Shown piece by piece: positions 17,270 to 25,140 of a DNA stretch of 64,000 nucleotides (positions are counted from its first letter, which is position 1; every line of letters begins with the position of its first letter). Source of the stretch: Burkholderiales bacterium (GTDB taxonomy: Bacteria > Pseudomonadota > Gammaproteobacteria > Burkholderiales > Nitrosomonadaceae). Position numbers and translations under genes: made by a program. The stretch is taken from assembly GCA_024235755.1 (NCBI GenBank), contig JACKLV010000001.1, positions 124,001-188,000 of the forward strand, given 5' to 3'. The notes below the pieces were generated by a model. That model was given only the letters and a program-made list of their open reading frames with translations. It ran no database searches and was not told the origin of the DNA.

Positions 17270-17707
17270 TTAAAGCCGTTCGGGCAGCCGGGTGCGTAAT
17301 TCGTCCGTTTTCAGTGCAGTGTAGTCCTTATCAATTTCCAGGGAAAGCAATTTGCTCAGCGTGGGATTAAGATTGGTTCGCAACAATCCAAGAAATGCAG
17401 GTGCCGCTACAATGACAAAACGGTCAAATTTGTTTTTTAAACGTCCTTGTTCTATTCGGTCCATAAGCAACTTTGCAAAACGAATCTGTTCATGTTCATG
17501 TGGAGATACTTCAACTTCCATTGAGTGACGCGCATCACCATGGCTTTCATAACTGCGTCCGGGCCGATCTGTTGTGAGTTCAGACTGTTTTAAACGTGCT
17601 TCAGGGTTATCGAAAGTTTCAATTTCAGTTAAAGGCCCAATGGGTGTATCCGCTGAAAAAAGTTTAGCGTTGCCGCTATTTGCCGAAAGAACCCAGATTT
17701 TTGACAT
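17270..17707 (-). CDS. Host attachment protein family (baeRF-like)
   Basis: A 146-residue soluble protein starting MSKIWVLSANSGNAKLF. I chose the ATG at 17707, which has the ribosome-binding site GGAG seven bases upstream, over a start 37 codons earlier that adds unrelated residues. The name comes from a plant-associated bacterium; by my recollection the family falls among bacterial relatives of archaeo-eukaryotic release factors (baeRF), predicted ribosome-linked proteins. The adjacent HPF gene fits that second reading. EVSPHEHEQIRFAKLLMDRI near residues 67-86 and FVIVAAPAFLG near 105-115 are typical of the family. Confidence 0.82.
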   Translation of the reverse strand: MSKIWVLSANSGNAKLFSADTPIGPLTEIETFDNPEARLKQSELTTDRPGRSYESHGDARHSMEVEVSPHEHEQIRFAKLLMDRIEQGRLKNKFDRFVIVAAPAFLGLLRTNLNPTLSKLLSLEIDKDYTALKTDELRTRLPERL

Positions 17708-18184
17708 ATTTAACACTCCATTGTTATTTTGATAGCGAGATGTTTTGGCTAATTTCAAACTTGCGTCCAGATATAGCCACGTGCCTTGCCTTATACGTAC
17801 AGCTTTAAAAACAAACATGTTGGCTGCTTACATCACTGTACACTGTAAAGAATGTTAGAATATTATGCAATTCTAATCATTGCATTAGATTAAGTTTTTT
17901 ATATCATATTTTTCATTATTGTCCGTCTCATAGAACCTTGCAATGCCAAACCCACTTCGAAGATTGATTTGTTCGATGTTTTTTACTCATTGCCAACCAA
18001 ATATCAACTGTACGCCTTTAAACCGACAAAACAGTATTGCCTATAAAGCCTGATTGTCACAACAAAACTGCTACTGCGTATCTTCTATCAGATCAATGGT
18101 CAATAATCATGCATACTCAGCTCTTCCATAGCGCGAAGGCTATTTTTAAATTTCCCAGGAAAATTAACTTTGAATGAAAGTGAT
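17708..18184. promoter_or_regulatory. Divergent intergenic region between the host-attachment gene and galE
   Basis: 477 AT-rich bases must contain two promoters. A 7-base inverted repeat TTAGAAT / ATTCTAA (17855-17861 and 17870-17876) could be a protein-binding site. A TTG at 18170 could extend galE by five codons, but the ATG at 18185 fits the family better. I see no further gene. Confidence 0.4.
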
Positions 18185-19225
18185 ATGAAAAAAACCATTC
18201 TTGTAACTGGTGGATTGGGATATATCGGCAGCCATACCGTTGTCGAATTACAGGAAAGCAACTACGATGTCGTCGTAATCGATAATCTGTCAAATTCCAT
18301 CAGCGAGGTCGCAGAAAAGATTACTTCCATCACCCAAATTCCCGTCAAACTGTATATAGGCGATATTACTGACGAATCATCGCTCAAGACTTTGTTTGAA
18401 CAGGAGACAATTGGAGGCGTCATCCACTTTGCAGCGCATAAAGCCGTCGGCGAATCCGTTCAAAAACCGTTTAAATACTACCGGAATAATATCGATGGCA
18501 TGATTACTTTACAAAAAGTCATGCATCAACACCATGTTAAAACAATCGTATTCTCTTCCAGCTGTACTGTTTACGGCGATACCAAACACTCACCAATCGC
18601 TGAAACACACCCGGTAACGGAAGCCATTTCGCCATATGGAACAACCAAACTGGTGTGCGAGCAAATCTTGAAAGAGTTATGCAGATACAGCGGCTTCAAA
18701 GGAATCATTTTGCGCTATTTCAACCCTGTGGGGGCACATCCATCCACCTGCATTGGCGAGTTACCACTCGGAGTGCCCGACAACCTGGTTCCGTATATCA
18801 CTCAAACAGCTGCAGGCATACGGGAGAAGCTAACAGTATTCGGCAATGATTATAATACCGCCGATGGCACCAATATACGCGATTACATTCATGTTGTAGA
18901 CTTGGCCAGAGCCCATGTTAAAGCGTTGGATTACGCATTGTCGATGAATCAAGATTGTGAGATTTTTAACTTAGGCACCGGTACAGGACATAGTGTGCTT
19001 GAAGTCATCCAAGCTTTTGAGCAAACCAGCGGGATATCTTTACCTTACGTAATAGGCGCGCGAAGAACCGGAGATGTTGAACAGATTTGGGCCGATGCCA
19101 CAAAAGCGGTGCAAATACTTAATTGGACACCTCAATATAATCTGCACGACATGATGGATTCGGCTTGGAAGTGGCAGGTTGCCTTAAGCCAGAACAATCA
19201 AAAACGAGCCTCAAAACCAGCGTAA
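18185..19225 (+). CDS. galE: UDP-glucose 4-epimerase
   Basis: A 346-residue short-chain dehydrogenase/reductase that interconverts UDP-glucose and UDP-galactose. The NAD-binding glycine motif TGGLGYIG is at 8-15, the catalytic Ser lies in SSSCTVYG near 124-131, and the YxxxK pair is Y151/K155 in SPYGTTK. Length and the C-terminal GTGTGHSVLEV and ARRTGDVE segments fit GalE. It supplies sugar nucleotides and lies with two glycosyltransferases and galU, pointing to surface polysaccharide synthesis. Confidence 0.93.
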   Translation: MKKTILVTGGLGYIGSHTVVELQESNYDVVVIDNLSNSISEVAEKITSITQIPVKLYIGDITDESSLKTLFEQETIGGVIHFAAHKAVGESVQKPFKYYRNNIDGMITLQKVMHQHHVKTIVFSSSCTVYGDTKHSPIAETHPVTEAISPYGTTKLVCEQILKELCRYSGFKGIILRYFNPVGAHPSTCIGELPLGVPDNLVPYITQTAAGIREKLTVFGNDYNTADGTNIRDYIHVVDLARAHVKALDYALSMNQDCEIFNLGTGTGHSVLEVIQAFEQTSGISLPYVIGARRTGDVEQIWADATKAVQILNWTPQYNLHDMMDSAWKWQVALSQNNQKRASKPA

Positions 19226-19268
19226 AAAATAGCGCTCTTCTACTCGTTTAGAACCAAAAATATGGTTA

Positions 19269-20504
19269 TCAATGCTTGAATTTTACACCCAGCGATTGAT
19301 ACAGAGTGCGCATACCGTCTAGGTAACGTTCAACTGTAAATGTGGATGTTGCAAAATCATAACCCGCGCGCCCCATTGTTTCTATTCGTGCGTCCGGCAT
19401 CGATTGAACTGCCAGCATTCGGTCTGTCAGCGCCGACACATCCCCAGTTTCAAACAACAATCCAGTTTCCTCCGGTTTGAGCATTTCCGGAATACCTCCT
19501 ATACGCGCACCGATTACAGGTTTACCACAAGCATACGATTCGAGTACGCTGATCGGTGCATTTTCATACCATTGAGATGGTAGTACAACAGCACGGGCGT
19601 GCTGTATCAGAGAACGCAAAGCTTCACCGCTGCGATATCCCAAAAATTCAATAGTATTGCAATCATCAGGAACCAACCGGCGCAGATTTTCCTCATACGG
19701 CCCCGTACCTGCCAGCTTCAATCTTATTCCTGCTGCTAAGGCAGCTTTAACCAGTGTATCAACGCCTTTCTCAGGAGCAAGACGCCCGAAATACAAAAAA
19801 TAATCACCCACTTTGAACTGTGGCAGATAAGATTGATAGTGAATAAAGTTTGGAATATAAACCAATTTATTTGCATCCCACCCCCATTCAATCAATTTAT
19901 CCCGATAAAAAAGACTAGGCGTAATAATCGTATCGAGATTCTTCTTATACAAACCGAGCGCTTTGTGCACGCTTGACTCGACACTTACGAGCAGACTCGC
20001 CGCCAACGAATCATGAATACATCGATTCTTAACGACATGCCAAAGATTTCCATGTTTACATTGCTCACAAACACCCGTTTTATTGAGCATCTTATACGCT
20101 GGGCACGCAATTTTTAAATCATGCGCGGTCATGACGGTCGGGATGCCTGCCTCACTAAGTGCAGACAAAACCGATGGAGATAAGTGATGATAAATACAAT
20201 GCGCATGCGCAATATCGGGTCGTACATGCTGAATGAGTTTTTTAAGTTTTGCCTTGGCCTCCCACGAATAGATGACTTTACCTGCCATGACTATCTTCTG
20301 TAACAAATTGTAATCATTACCGAATTCCAGTTCATCGACAAAATATCGTTCCCAGTCCGACGCTTCGTTTTTTGGGTGATGCATGGTAAATGCAACCGTG
20401 TTCCAGTCAAGGCTCTGAAACAGTCTCTGGTGATCAAAAAAAACAGCATCTGATCCACCGCGCCGGTAGTTGTAGGTATTCAGCGACAACAAAGTATTTT
20501 TCAT
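19269..20504 (-). CDS. Glycosyltransferase family 4 protein
   Basis: A 411-residue GT-B fold glycosyltransferase. I start it at the ATG at 20504 (MKNTLLSLNTYNYRRGGSD), four bases after the upstream gene stop; the longer frame reads back into that gene. The glycosyltransferase signature YFGRLAPEKGVDTLV and the EX7E motif in ENAPISVLESYACGKPVIG are clear. The N-terminal RRGGSDAVFF is typical of GT4 enzymes that build capsule or O-antigen. A cysteine group (ACPAYKMLNKTGVCEQCKHG) after HAHCIYHH is a common insert in this subgroup. Donor and acceptor are unknown. Confidence 0.87.
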   Translation of the reverse strand: MKNTLLSLNTYNYRRGGSDAVFFDHQRLFQSLDWNTVAFTMHHPKNEASDWERYFVDELEFGNDYNLLQKIVMAGKVIYSWEAKAKLKKLIQHVRPDIAHAHCIYHHLSPSVLSALSEAGIPTVMTAHDLKIACPAYKMLNKTGVCEQCKHGNLWHVVKNRCIHDSLAASLLVSVESSVHKALGLYKKNLDTIITPSLFYRDKLIEWGWDANKLVYIPNFIHYQSYLPQFKVGDYFLYFGRLAPEKGVDTLVKAALAAGIRLKLAGTGPYEENLRRLVPDDCNTIEFLGYRSGEALRSLIQHARAVVLPSQWYENAPISVLESYACGKPVIGARIGGIPEMLKPEETGLLFETGDVSALTDRMLAVQSMPDARIETMGRAGYDFATSTFTVERYLDGMRTLYQSLGVKFKH

Positions 20505-20508
20505 GCTT

Positions 20509-21567
20509 TTATCTGAGGTTGCATAGGTAAGTATGAAGGTTTTCGACAATTCTTTGCCATTGATAATCTTGAGCCGACATTCTGATACTTTTCGAGCAGA
20601 ACCGGTCCATTTTTTGCTCAATCAATTTGATTCCCGTGCAGATATCTTGTGGGGCATCTCCGATTAACACACCGTTTTCGTGATTAATAATCAATTGATT
20701 AGCGCTTGTTTTGGTAGCAATAACTGGCATACCGGACATAAGGTATTCATAGGTTTTAGTAGGTGGCTGATCATCAAAATAAGCCGTCAGTGGAATATAC
20801 GACAAACCGACATTATGCGTATCAAATAACGGTTTCAGCTGATCATGCGGCACTCTGCCTTTGAATTTGACGACTTCACTGATCCCGCAGCGTTCCGTTT
20901 CCATGATCAGTCGATCAAGCTGACCGGGTAATCCATCGCCCACAATGGTCAAGGCAACTTTTTCGGGCGTTTCTGATTGTGAAAGATATTTCTTTAACCC
21001 GTAGATTACCTTCTCGAGATTTCTGTTATATAAAGTACCGACATACAATATTTTGAGGTCATTAAAGACTTTGTCTGTCGAAGAAATCACTTCAGCCCCC
21101 AAAGGTAGAATTTCTGCTTTCTTAGCCAATCCCAGTTTTTTAGAAAGTCCACTGGAAATGACTGTTATATTTTCATAGAACAGCGCCTCAATTTTCAGAA
21201 CAGTATCGTAAAATTTACGCGCCAATATGTTTTTTTCGACCGAACCTGTACGAATATCGAGCACCATTGCATTTTTCGGACGCATTAACCGTATTAACCA
21301 CGACACAAATTTGAAATATTTGACAAATATAATGGCTTCTTTGTTTTTTGTTAGATTCCAAAATGCGGTTAAAAAACGGATGGCGCGAATGAGTCCGCCT
21401 TGTCGATTGACAGAAATGACCTGAATCCCATCCATAGCAATGGGAGCAAAACCCAGGTCCCATCCAATATAAGTTACCCGGCATTTGTGTTTAAGATACT
21501 TACAATAATAGTAAGTATCAATATGATAGCCAAACTGAGCCGAAGAGACTATTATGACATGATTCAC
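20509..21567 (-). CDS. Glycosyltransferase (GT-B, family 4-like)
   Basis: A 352-residue putative glycosyltransferase. The N-terminal half is weakly conserved and begins MNHVIIVSSAQFGYHIDTYY; the C-terminal half has KILYVGTLYNRNLEKVIYGL and TKTYEYLMSGMPVIATKTSAN, which resemble the nucleotide-sugar site of family 4 enzymes. No membrane segment is obvious. It precedes another glycosyltransferase gene by four bases on the same strand, so the two probably add successive sugars to one glycan. Substrate unknown. Confidence 0.8.
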   Translation of the reverse strand: MNHVIIVSSAQFGYHIDTYYYCKYLKHKCRVTYIGWDLGFAPIAMDGIQVISVNRQGGLIRAIRFLTAFWNLTKNKEAIIFVKYFKFVSWLIRLMRPKNAMVLDIRTGSVEKNILARKFYDTVLKIEALFYENITVISSGLSKKLGLAKKAEILPLGAEVISSTDKVFNDLKILYVGTLYNRNLEKVIYGLKKYLSQSETPEKVALTIVGDGLPGQLDRLIMETERCGISEVVKFKGRVPHDQLKPLFDTHNVGLSYIPLTAYFDDQPPTKTYEYLMSGMPVIATKTSANQLIINHENGVLIGDAPQDICTGIKLIEQKMDRFCSKSIRMSAQDYQWQRIVENLHTYLCNLR

Positions 21568-21767
21568 TTTATGGTTACGAGTATGTAATTCAGACTAAAG
21601 TATAAGTTTATCACTCGTATAAGGACAGCATCTGCGACAATTTGTCACGTTTCGAATAAATAACACCCATGTAAAATCGGGTACATCGTGATCTTCAAGC
21701 GCTACTATGCACACGAATTTATTTTGAATACTTTCAATTTTATTGACACTTTTTAGGAGCAAGACTC

Positions 21768-22700
21768 ATGCACAAAAAACTGCCTCGCTCAATCACAAAA
21801 GCCGTGTTTCCAATAGCCGGATTAGGTACACGATTCCTTCCTGTCACTAAAGCTTCGCCTAAAGAAATGCTTCCTATTGTTGATAAACCACTGATCCAAT
21901 ATGCTGTCGAAGAAGCCTATGCCGCAGGTATCCGGCAAATGATTTTTGTAACAGGACGCACAAAACGGGCAATTGAAGATCATTTTGATACAGCTTACGA
22001 GCTCGAATCGGTGCTGGAGTACTCACATAAACAGCAATTGCTTGAGTCCGTCCGCAACATTACGCCTGATGACATGCATTGCATGTATGTCAGGCAAAAC
22101 CGGGCACTCGGCTTAGGTCACGCTATACTCTGTGCTGAGAAGCTTGTTGGCAATAGTGATTTTGCCGTAATTTTAGCCGATGATTTTATGGTTGCAGAAC
22201 AACCGGTTATGGCACAAATGGTTGAACAATATCATCAATTGCAAAAAAGCATCATTGCAGTTCAAGATGTCCCCCGATCACAAACGAATCTGTACGGTAT
22301 CGTTAGTGGATCTGAAGTAAAACCGGGTTTGTTCGGTATGAGTAGTATCGTTGAAAAGCCTTCGCCAAACGAAGCGCCCAGTACTATGGCGGTAGTTGGC
22401 AGATACATTTTAACATCAGCCATTTTTGATGAATTAAAAAATCAACAACCAGGGATTGGCGGAGAGATTCAACTCACCGACGGGATAGCGAATTTGCTCA
22501 GGAAAGAACAGGTTTTTTCATATCATTTCAGTGGAACACGTTATGATTGCGGCAGCAAAATCGGTTACTTGAAAGCCGTCGTAGATGTTGCGTGCAACCA
22601 CCCTGAAGTAAGCGAACCATTTAGCCGCTGGCTTGAAAATAAAGCCCAGTCAACACACACCCAAGCAACCAAGCCTAATCCAGCAAACTACATTGCCTGA
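21768..22700 (+). CDS. galU: UTP--glucose-1-phosphate uridylyltransferase
   Basis: A 310-residue nucleotidyltransferase that makes UDP-glucose from UTP and glucose-1-phosphate. The nucleotide loop FPIAGLGTRFLPVTKASPKEM near residues 15-36 is exact for GalU, and ILADDFM near 140-146 and GTRYDCGSKIGYLKA near 257-271 are also family features. The ribosome-binding site is AGGAGC. With galE and the two opposed glycosyltransferase genes it forms a small sugar-nucleotide and glycan locus. Confidence 0.95.
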   Translation: MHKKLPRSITKAVFPIAGLGTRFLPVTKASPKEMLPIVDKPLIQYAVEEAYAAGIRQMIFVTGRTKRAIEDHFDTAYELESVLEYSHKQQLLESVRNITPDDMHCMYVRQNRALGLGHAILCAEKLVGNSDFAVILADDFMVAEQPVMAQMVEQYHQLQKSIIAVQDVPRSQTNLYGIVSGSEVKPGLFGMSSIVEKPSPNEAPSTMAVVGRYILTSAIFDELKNQQPGIGGEIQLTDGIANLLRKEQVFSYHFSGTRYDCGSKIGYLKAVVDVACNHPEVSEPFSRWLENKAQSTHTQATKPNPANYIA

Positions 22701-22724
22701 CACTTTTTCATACCTAGTAGTATT

Positions 22725-22791
22725 GCTAACGCATTTCACTGCAATTAAACTTTTAAAACCACAGAAAACCACAGGCTAACGAGTTTCACTG
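22725..22791. repeat. Imperfect 17-base direct repeat downstream of galU
   Basis: GCTAACGCATTTCACTG (22725-22741) recurs as GCTAACGAGTTTCACTG (22775-22791) with two mismatches and a 50-base period. It lies between the convergent galU and pseudo-receiver genes. Function unknown. Confidence 0.6.
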
Positions 22792-22857
22792 ATTATCAAA
22801 ACGGGATCAATATAAAGCCTTTGAGTATAAAGTAACCCTTTAAGATAATAGTCAGAT

Positions 22858-23274
22858 TTAATTCTCTGATATGCTGCTTACATGATTTCTGACAATCAGA
22901 TCTAGCTTTTCGAATAACACAGTAGCCGTAAAAGGGCTGGCGAGAAAACCGTCTGCACCCGCTTGGACGGCCTCCACGATATGCTTTTTCTTTATTTCAG
23001 TCGCCACCATCAATACGGGCACACCGTTCAGTTTTTCTATAGCTCGAATACTCCGCAAAATGCTCAACCCATCCATCGAAAGCATATGCCAACTCGAAAT
23101 AATAAAATCAAAATCGTCCGCTACTAATTTCTGCAGCGCAACCTGACCGTCCTTTGTTTCATCGACATTCAAAAAACCCAGATCTTTAAGAATCTGTTTA
23201 AGTTGTTTCTGCAAATTCTCGATATCGCCAACAATCAAAAATTTCGTACGTGCACTCAACATATTTATTTCCAT
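22858..23274 (-). CDS. CheY-like receiver domain protein lacking the phosphorylation site
   Basis: A 138-residue stand-alone receiver domain that lines up along its whole length with CheY. Catalytic residues are altered: the first Asp of the acidic pair is G16, the phospho-acceptor Asp is S61 (IISSWHMLSMDG against the usual ISDWNMPNMDG), the switch Thr is A91 and the invariant Lys is S113 (ASPFT against VKPFT). It is therefore a pseudo-receiver that probably signals by protein binding. The gene stands alone, with no kinase or chemotaxis gene nearby. Start may be M1 or M5. Confidence 0.85.
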   Translation of the reverse strand: MEINMLSARTKFLIVGDIENLQKQLKQILKDLGFLNVDETKDGQVALQKLVADDFDFIISSWHMLSMDGLSILRSIRAIEKLNGVPVLMVATEIKKKHIVEAVQAGADGFLASPFTATVLFEKLDLIVRNHVSSISEN

Positions 23275-23392
23275 AAAAATTGTATCCTACCGAAAATACA
23301 GTACAAATCCATGTGAGAAAAATCACAGTTGATGTGTATGGACCGGTGCACGTTAGCTCACACATTTCATTGTCTAGTACAATTGAGCGTCT

Positions 23393-24499
23393 ATGAAAAA
23401 AATAATTACTGGTCTGTTTTTAATACTGACGACTTATTTCATGCTATGGCCGGTACCGATAGAACCGGTCAGCTGGGATGTCCCTGATGCCTCTGGGTAC
23501 ACCGGTCCGCATTCACCGAATGAGCGGCTTGCCGGTTTGCAACTGATCACACTGAACGATGACACGGGACCGGAGCATTTAGCGTTGGGCAAGGATGGGA
23601 AGCTGTACACTGCAGTAGCAAGCGGCAATATTCTGCGAATGAATACAGACGGAACCATGTTGGAGGTTTTCGCTCACACCGGTGGTCGCGTACTGGGTTT
23701 TGATTTCGATTCAGACGGCAATCTGATCGCTGCCGATGCAATGCGCGGCATCTTATCCATAACACCGGAAGGTGTTATTAAAATGCTGGTCGATCACGTC
23801 AACGGTGATCCGATTCAGTATCCCAATAGCGTGGTAGTAGCAAGCAGCGGCATGATCTACGTTACCGATTCTTCCGGTCGTTTTGCACCATCCGACTGGG
23901 GTGGCACGTTTGAAGCCAGCATGTTAGATATTGTCGAGCAGTCTGCTACCGGTCGCGTGCTAGAGTATCGCCCGGAACTGAACAAAACACGTATTGTTGC
24001 CAAGGGATTAAGTTTTGCTAATGGCATCGCTTTATCTGATGACGAACAAACCTTATTTGTCAACGAAACCGGGCGTTACCGCGTATGGAAAATTGCAGTC
24101 TCCGCTGACAACCTTGAAATAAGTCAGGAATCCCCGTTAGCGGATATCGTTTTCGACAATCTACCAGGCTATCCCGACAATCTGATGCGTGGAGATATGG
24201 GTAGAATCTGGTTAGGTTTTGCCAAACCACGAAATGCAATCATTGATTATTTGGCCGATAAACCCCTACTGCGTAAAATAGTGTTGCGATTTCCACGCGC
24301 GTTATGGCCCATGCCTGAAGCTTACGGTCATGTAATAGCATTTACTGAAGATGGTGAAATTGTTATTGATTTGCAAGATCCCGCAGGCGCCTACCCCGAA
24401 ACCACTTCCGTTACTGAAGTGGGTAACAGGCTTTATATACAGAGTTTGCACGCAAAGAATCTGGGCTGGCTGGCGAAAGATGCAATTTTAGAAAAATGA
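23393..24499 (+). CDS. SMP-30/gluconolactonase or strictosidine synthase-like beta-propeller protein
   Basis: A 368-residue protein with an N-terminal hydrophobic segment (about 3-20) that would anchor or export it. Repeated propeller strands are seen: GPEHLALGKDGKLYTAV, LGFDFDSDGNLIAAD, PNSVVVASSGMIYVTDSS, ANGIALSDDEQTLFVNET and PGYPDNLMRGDMGRIWLG. The order and the ET-x-RYR motif are those of strictosidine synthase-like enzymes, which in bacteria are likely lactonases or esterases. The substrate is unknown. It is a single gene, divergent from the pseudo-receiver. Confidence 0.8.
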   Translation: MKKIITGLFLILTTYFMLWPVPIEPVSWDVPDASGYTGPHSPNERLAGLQLITLNDDTGPEHLALGKDGKLYTAVASGNILRMNTDGTMLEVFAHTGGRVLGFDFDSDGNLIAADAMRGILSITPEGVIKMLVDHVNGDPIQYPNSVVVASSGMIYVTDSSGRFAPSDWGGTFEASMLDIVEQSATGRVLEYRPELNKTRIVAKGLSFANGIALSDDEQTLFVNETGRYRVWKIAVSADNLEISQESPLADIVFDNLPGYPDNLMRGDMGRIWLGFAKPRNAIIDYLADKPLLRKIVLRFPRALWPMPEAYGHVIAFTEDGEIVIDLQDPAGAYPETTSVTEVGNRLYIQSLHAKNLGWLAKDAILEK

Positions 24500-24680
24500 T
24501 AACGGACAAGAAGTTAGTCTATATAAGCGACCAACAATCCATTATCGACTACATGTCACAGGCGGCAACACACATAATGTCGGTTTATTTGAGAGTTTTG
24601 AATAGATGCACATACGGATACAGCAAGCATAATTGATTTTTTCGAATAACCCATATACTGATGCAATCATCAGGTTGCGG

Positions 24681-24686
24681 TATAAT
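24681..24686 (+). promoter_or_regulatory. Probable -10 element upstream of fmdB
   Basis: A consensus TATAAT lies 38 bases before the fmdB start. The matching -35 (near 24658) is poor. The ribosome-binding site TAGGAGGT follows. Confidence 0.5.
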
Positions 24687-24723
24687 GCCCGATTTATTTA
24701 TTTTTGAATTGTAGGAGGTTTTT

Positions 24724-25062
24724 ATGCCGATTTATGAATATCTTTGCAATTCATGCGGTGCGAAAAAAGAACATATCCATAAAATGAATGATGCGCCGAT
24801 TAAAATCTGCCCTGAATGCGGCAGTGAGGATTATACGAAACTAGTATCTGCCGCCGGCTTTCAGTTGAAAGGTAGCGGTTGGTACGTAACAGATTTCAAA
24901 AACAAACCTTCGCAACCGACAGCCAAAACGGAAAAAAACGACGAGTTGCCCAAACAAAAAGACAGCCAGTCGGATGCGGCGAAAAAAACATCGGAATCAA
25001 CAACGGGATCGGTGAAAACCGTTGACAGCAAGCCCGGCTCAACTGCAACTGCGGCAGACTGA
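24724..25062 (+). CDS. FmdB family zinc ribbon protein
   Basis: A 112-residue protein whose first ~60 residues form a zinc ribbon: C9 and C12 (CNSCG), then CPECG near 33-37, ending in QLKGSGWYVTDF. The rest is a charged, low-complexity tail of Lys, Ser, Thr and Ala with no predicted fold. FmdB-type proteins are small regulators of unclear mechanism, first linked to formamidase expression. It has a strong Shine-Dalgarno and lies 78 bases before aspS, the usual place in Betaproteobacteria. Confidence 0.88.
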   Translation: MPIYEYLCNSCGAKKEHIHKMNDAPIKICPECGSEDYTKLVSAAGFQLKGSGWYVTDFKNKPSQPTAKTEKNDELPKQKDSQSDAAKKTSESTTGSVKTVDSKPGSTATAAD

Positions 25063-25140
25063 CAGCGTAACCGGCCATTTTTTAGTACAGAATAACCCAT
25101 AAATCTTGATTTCAATACCAGCCTAACACATCCTTAAACC

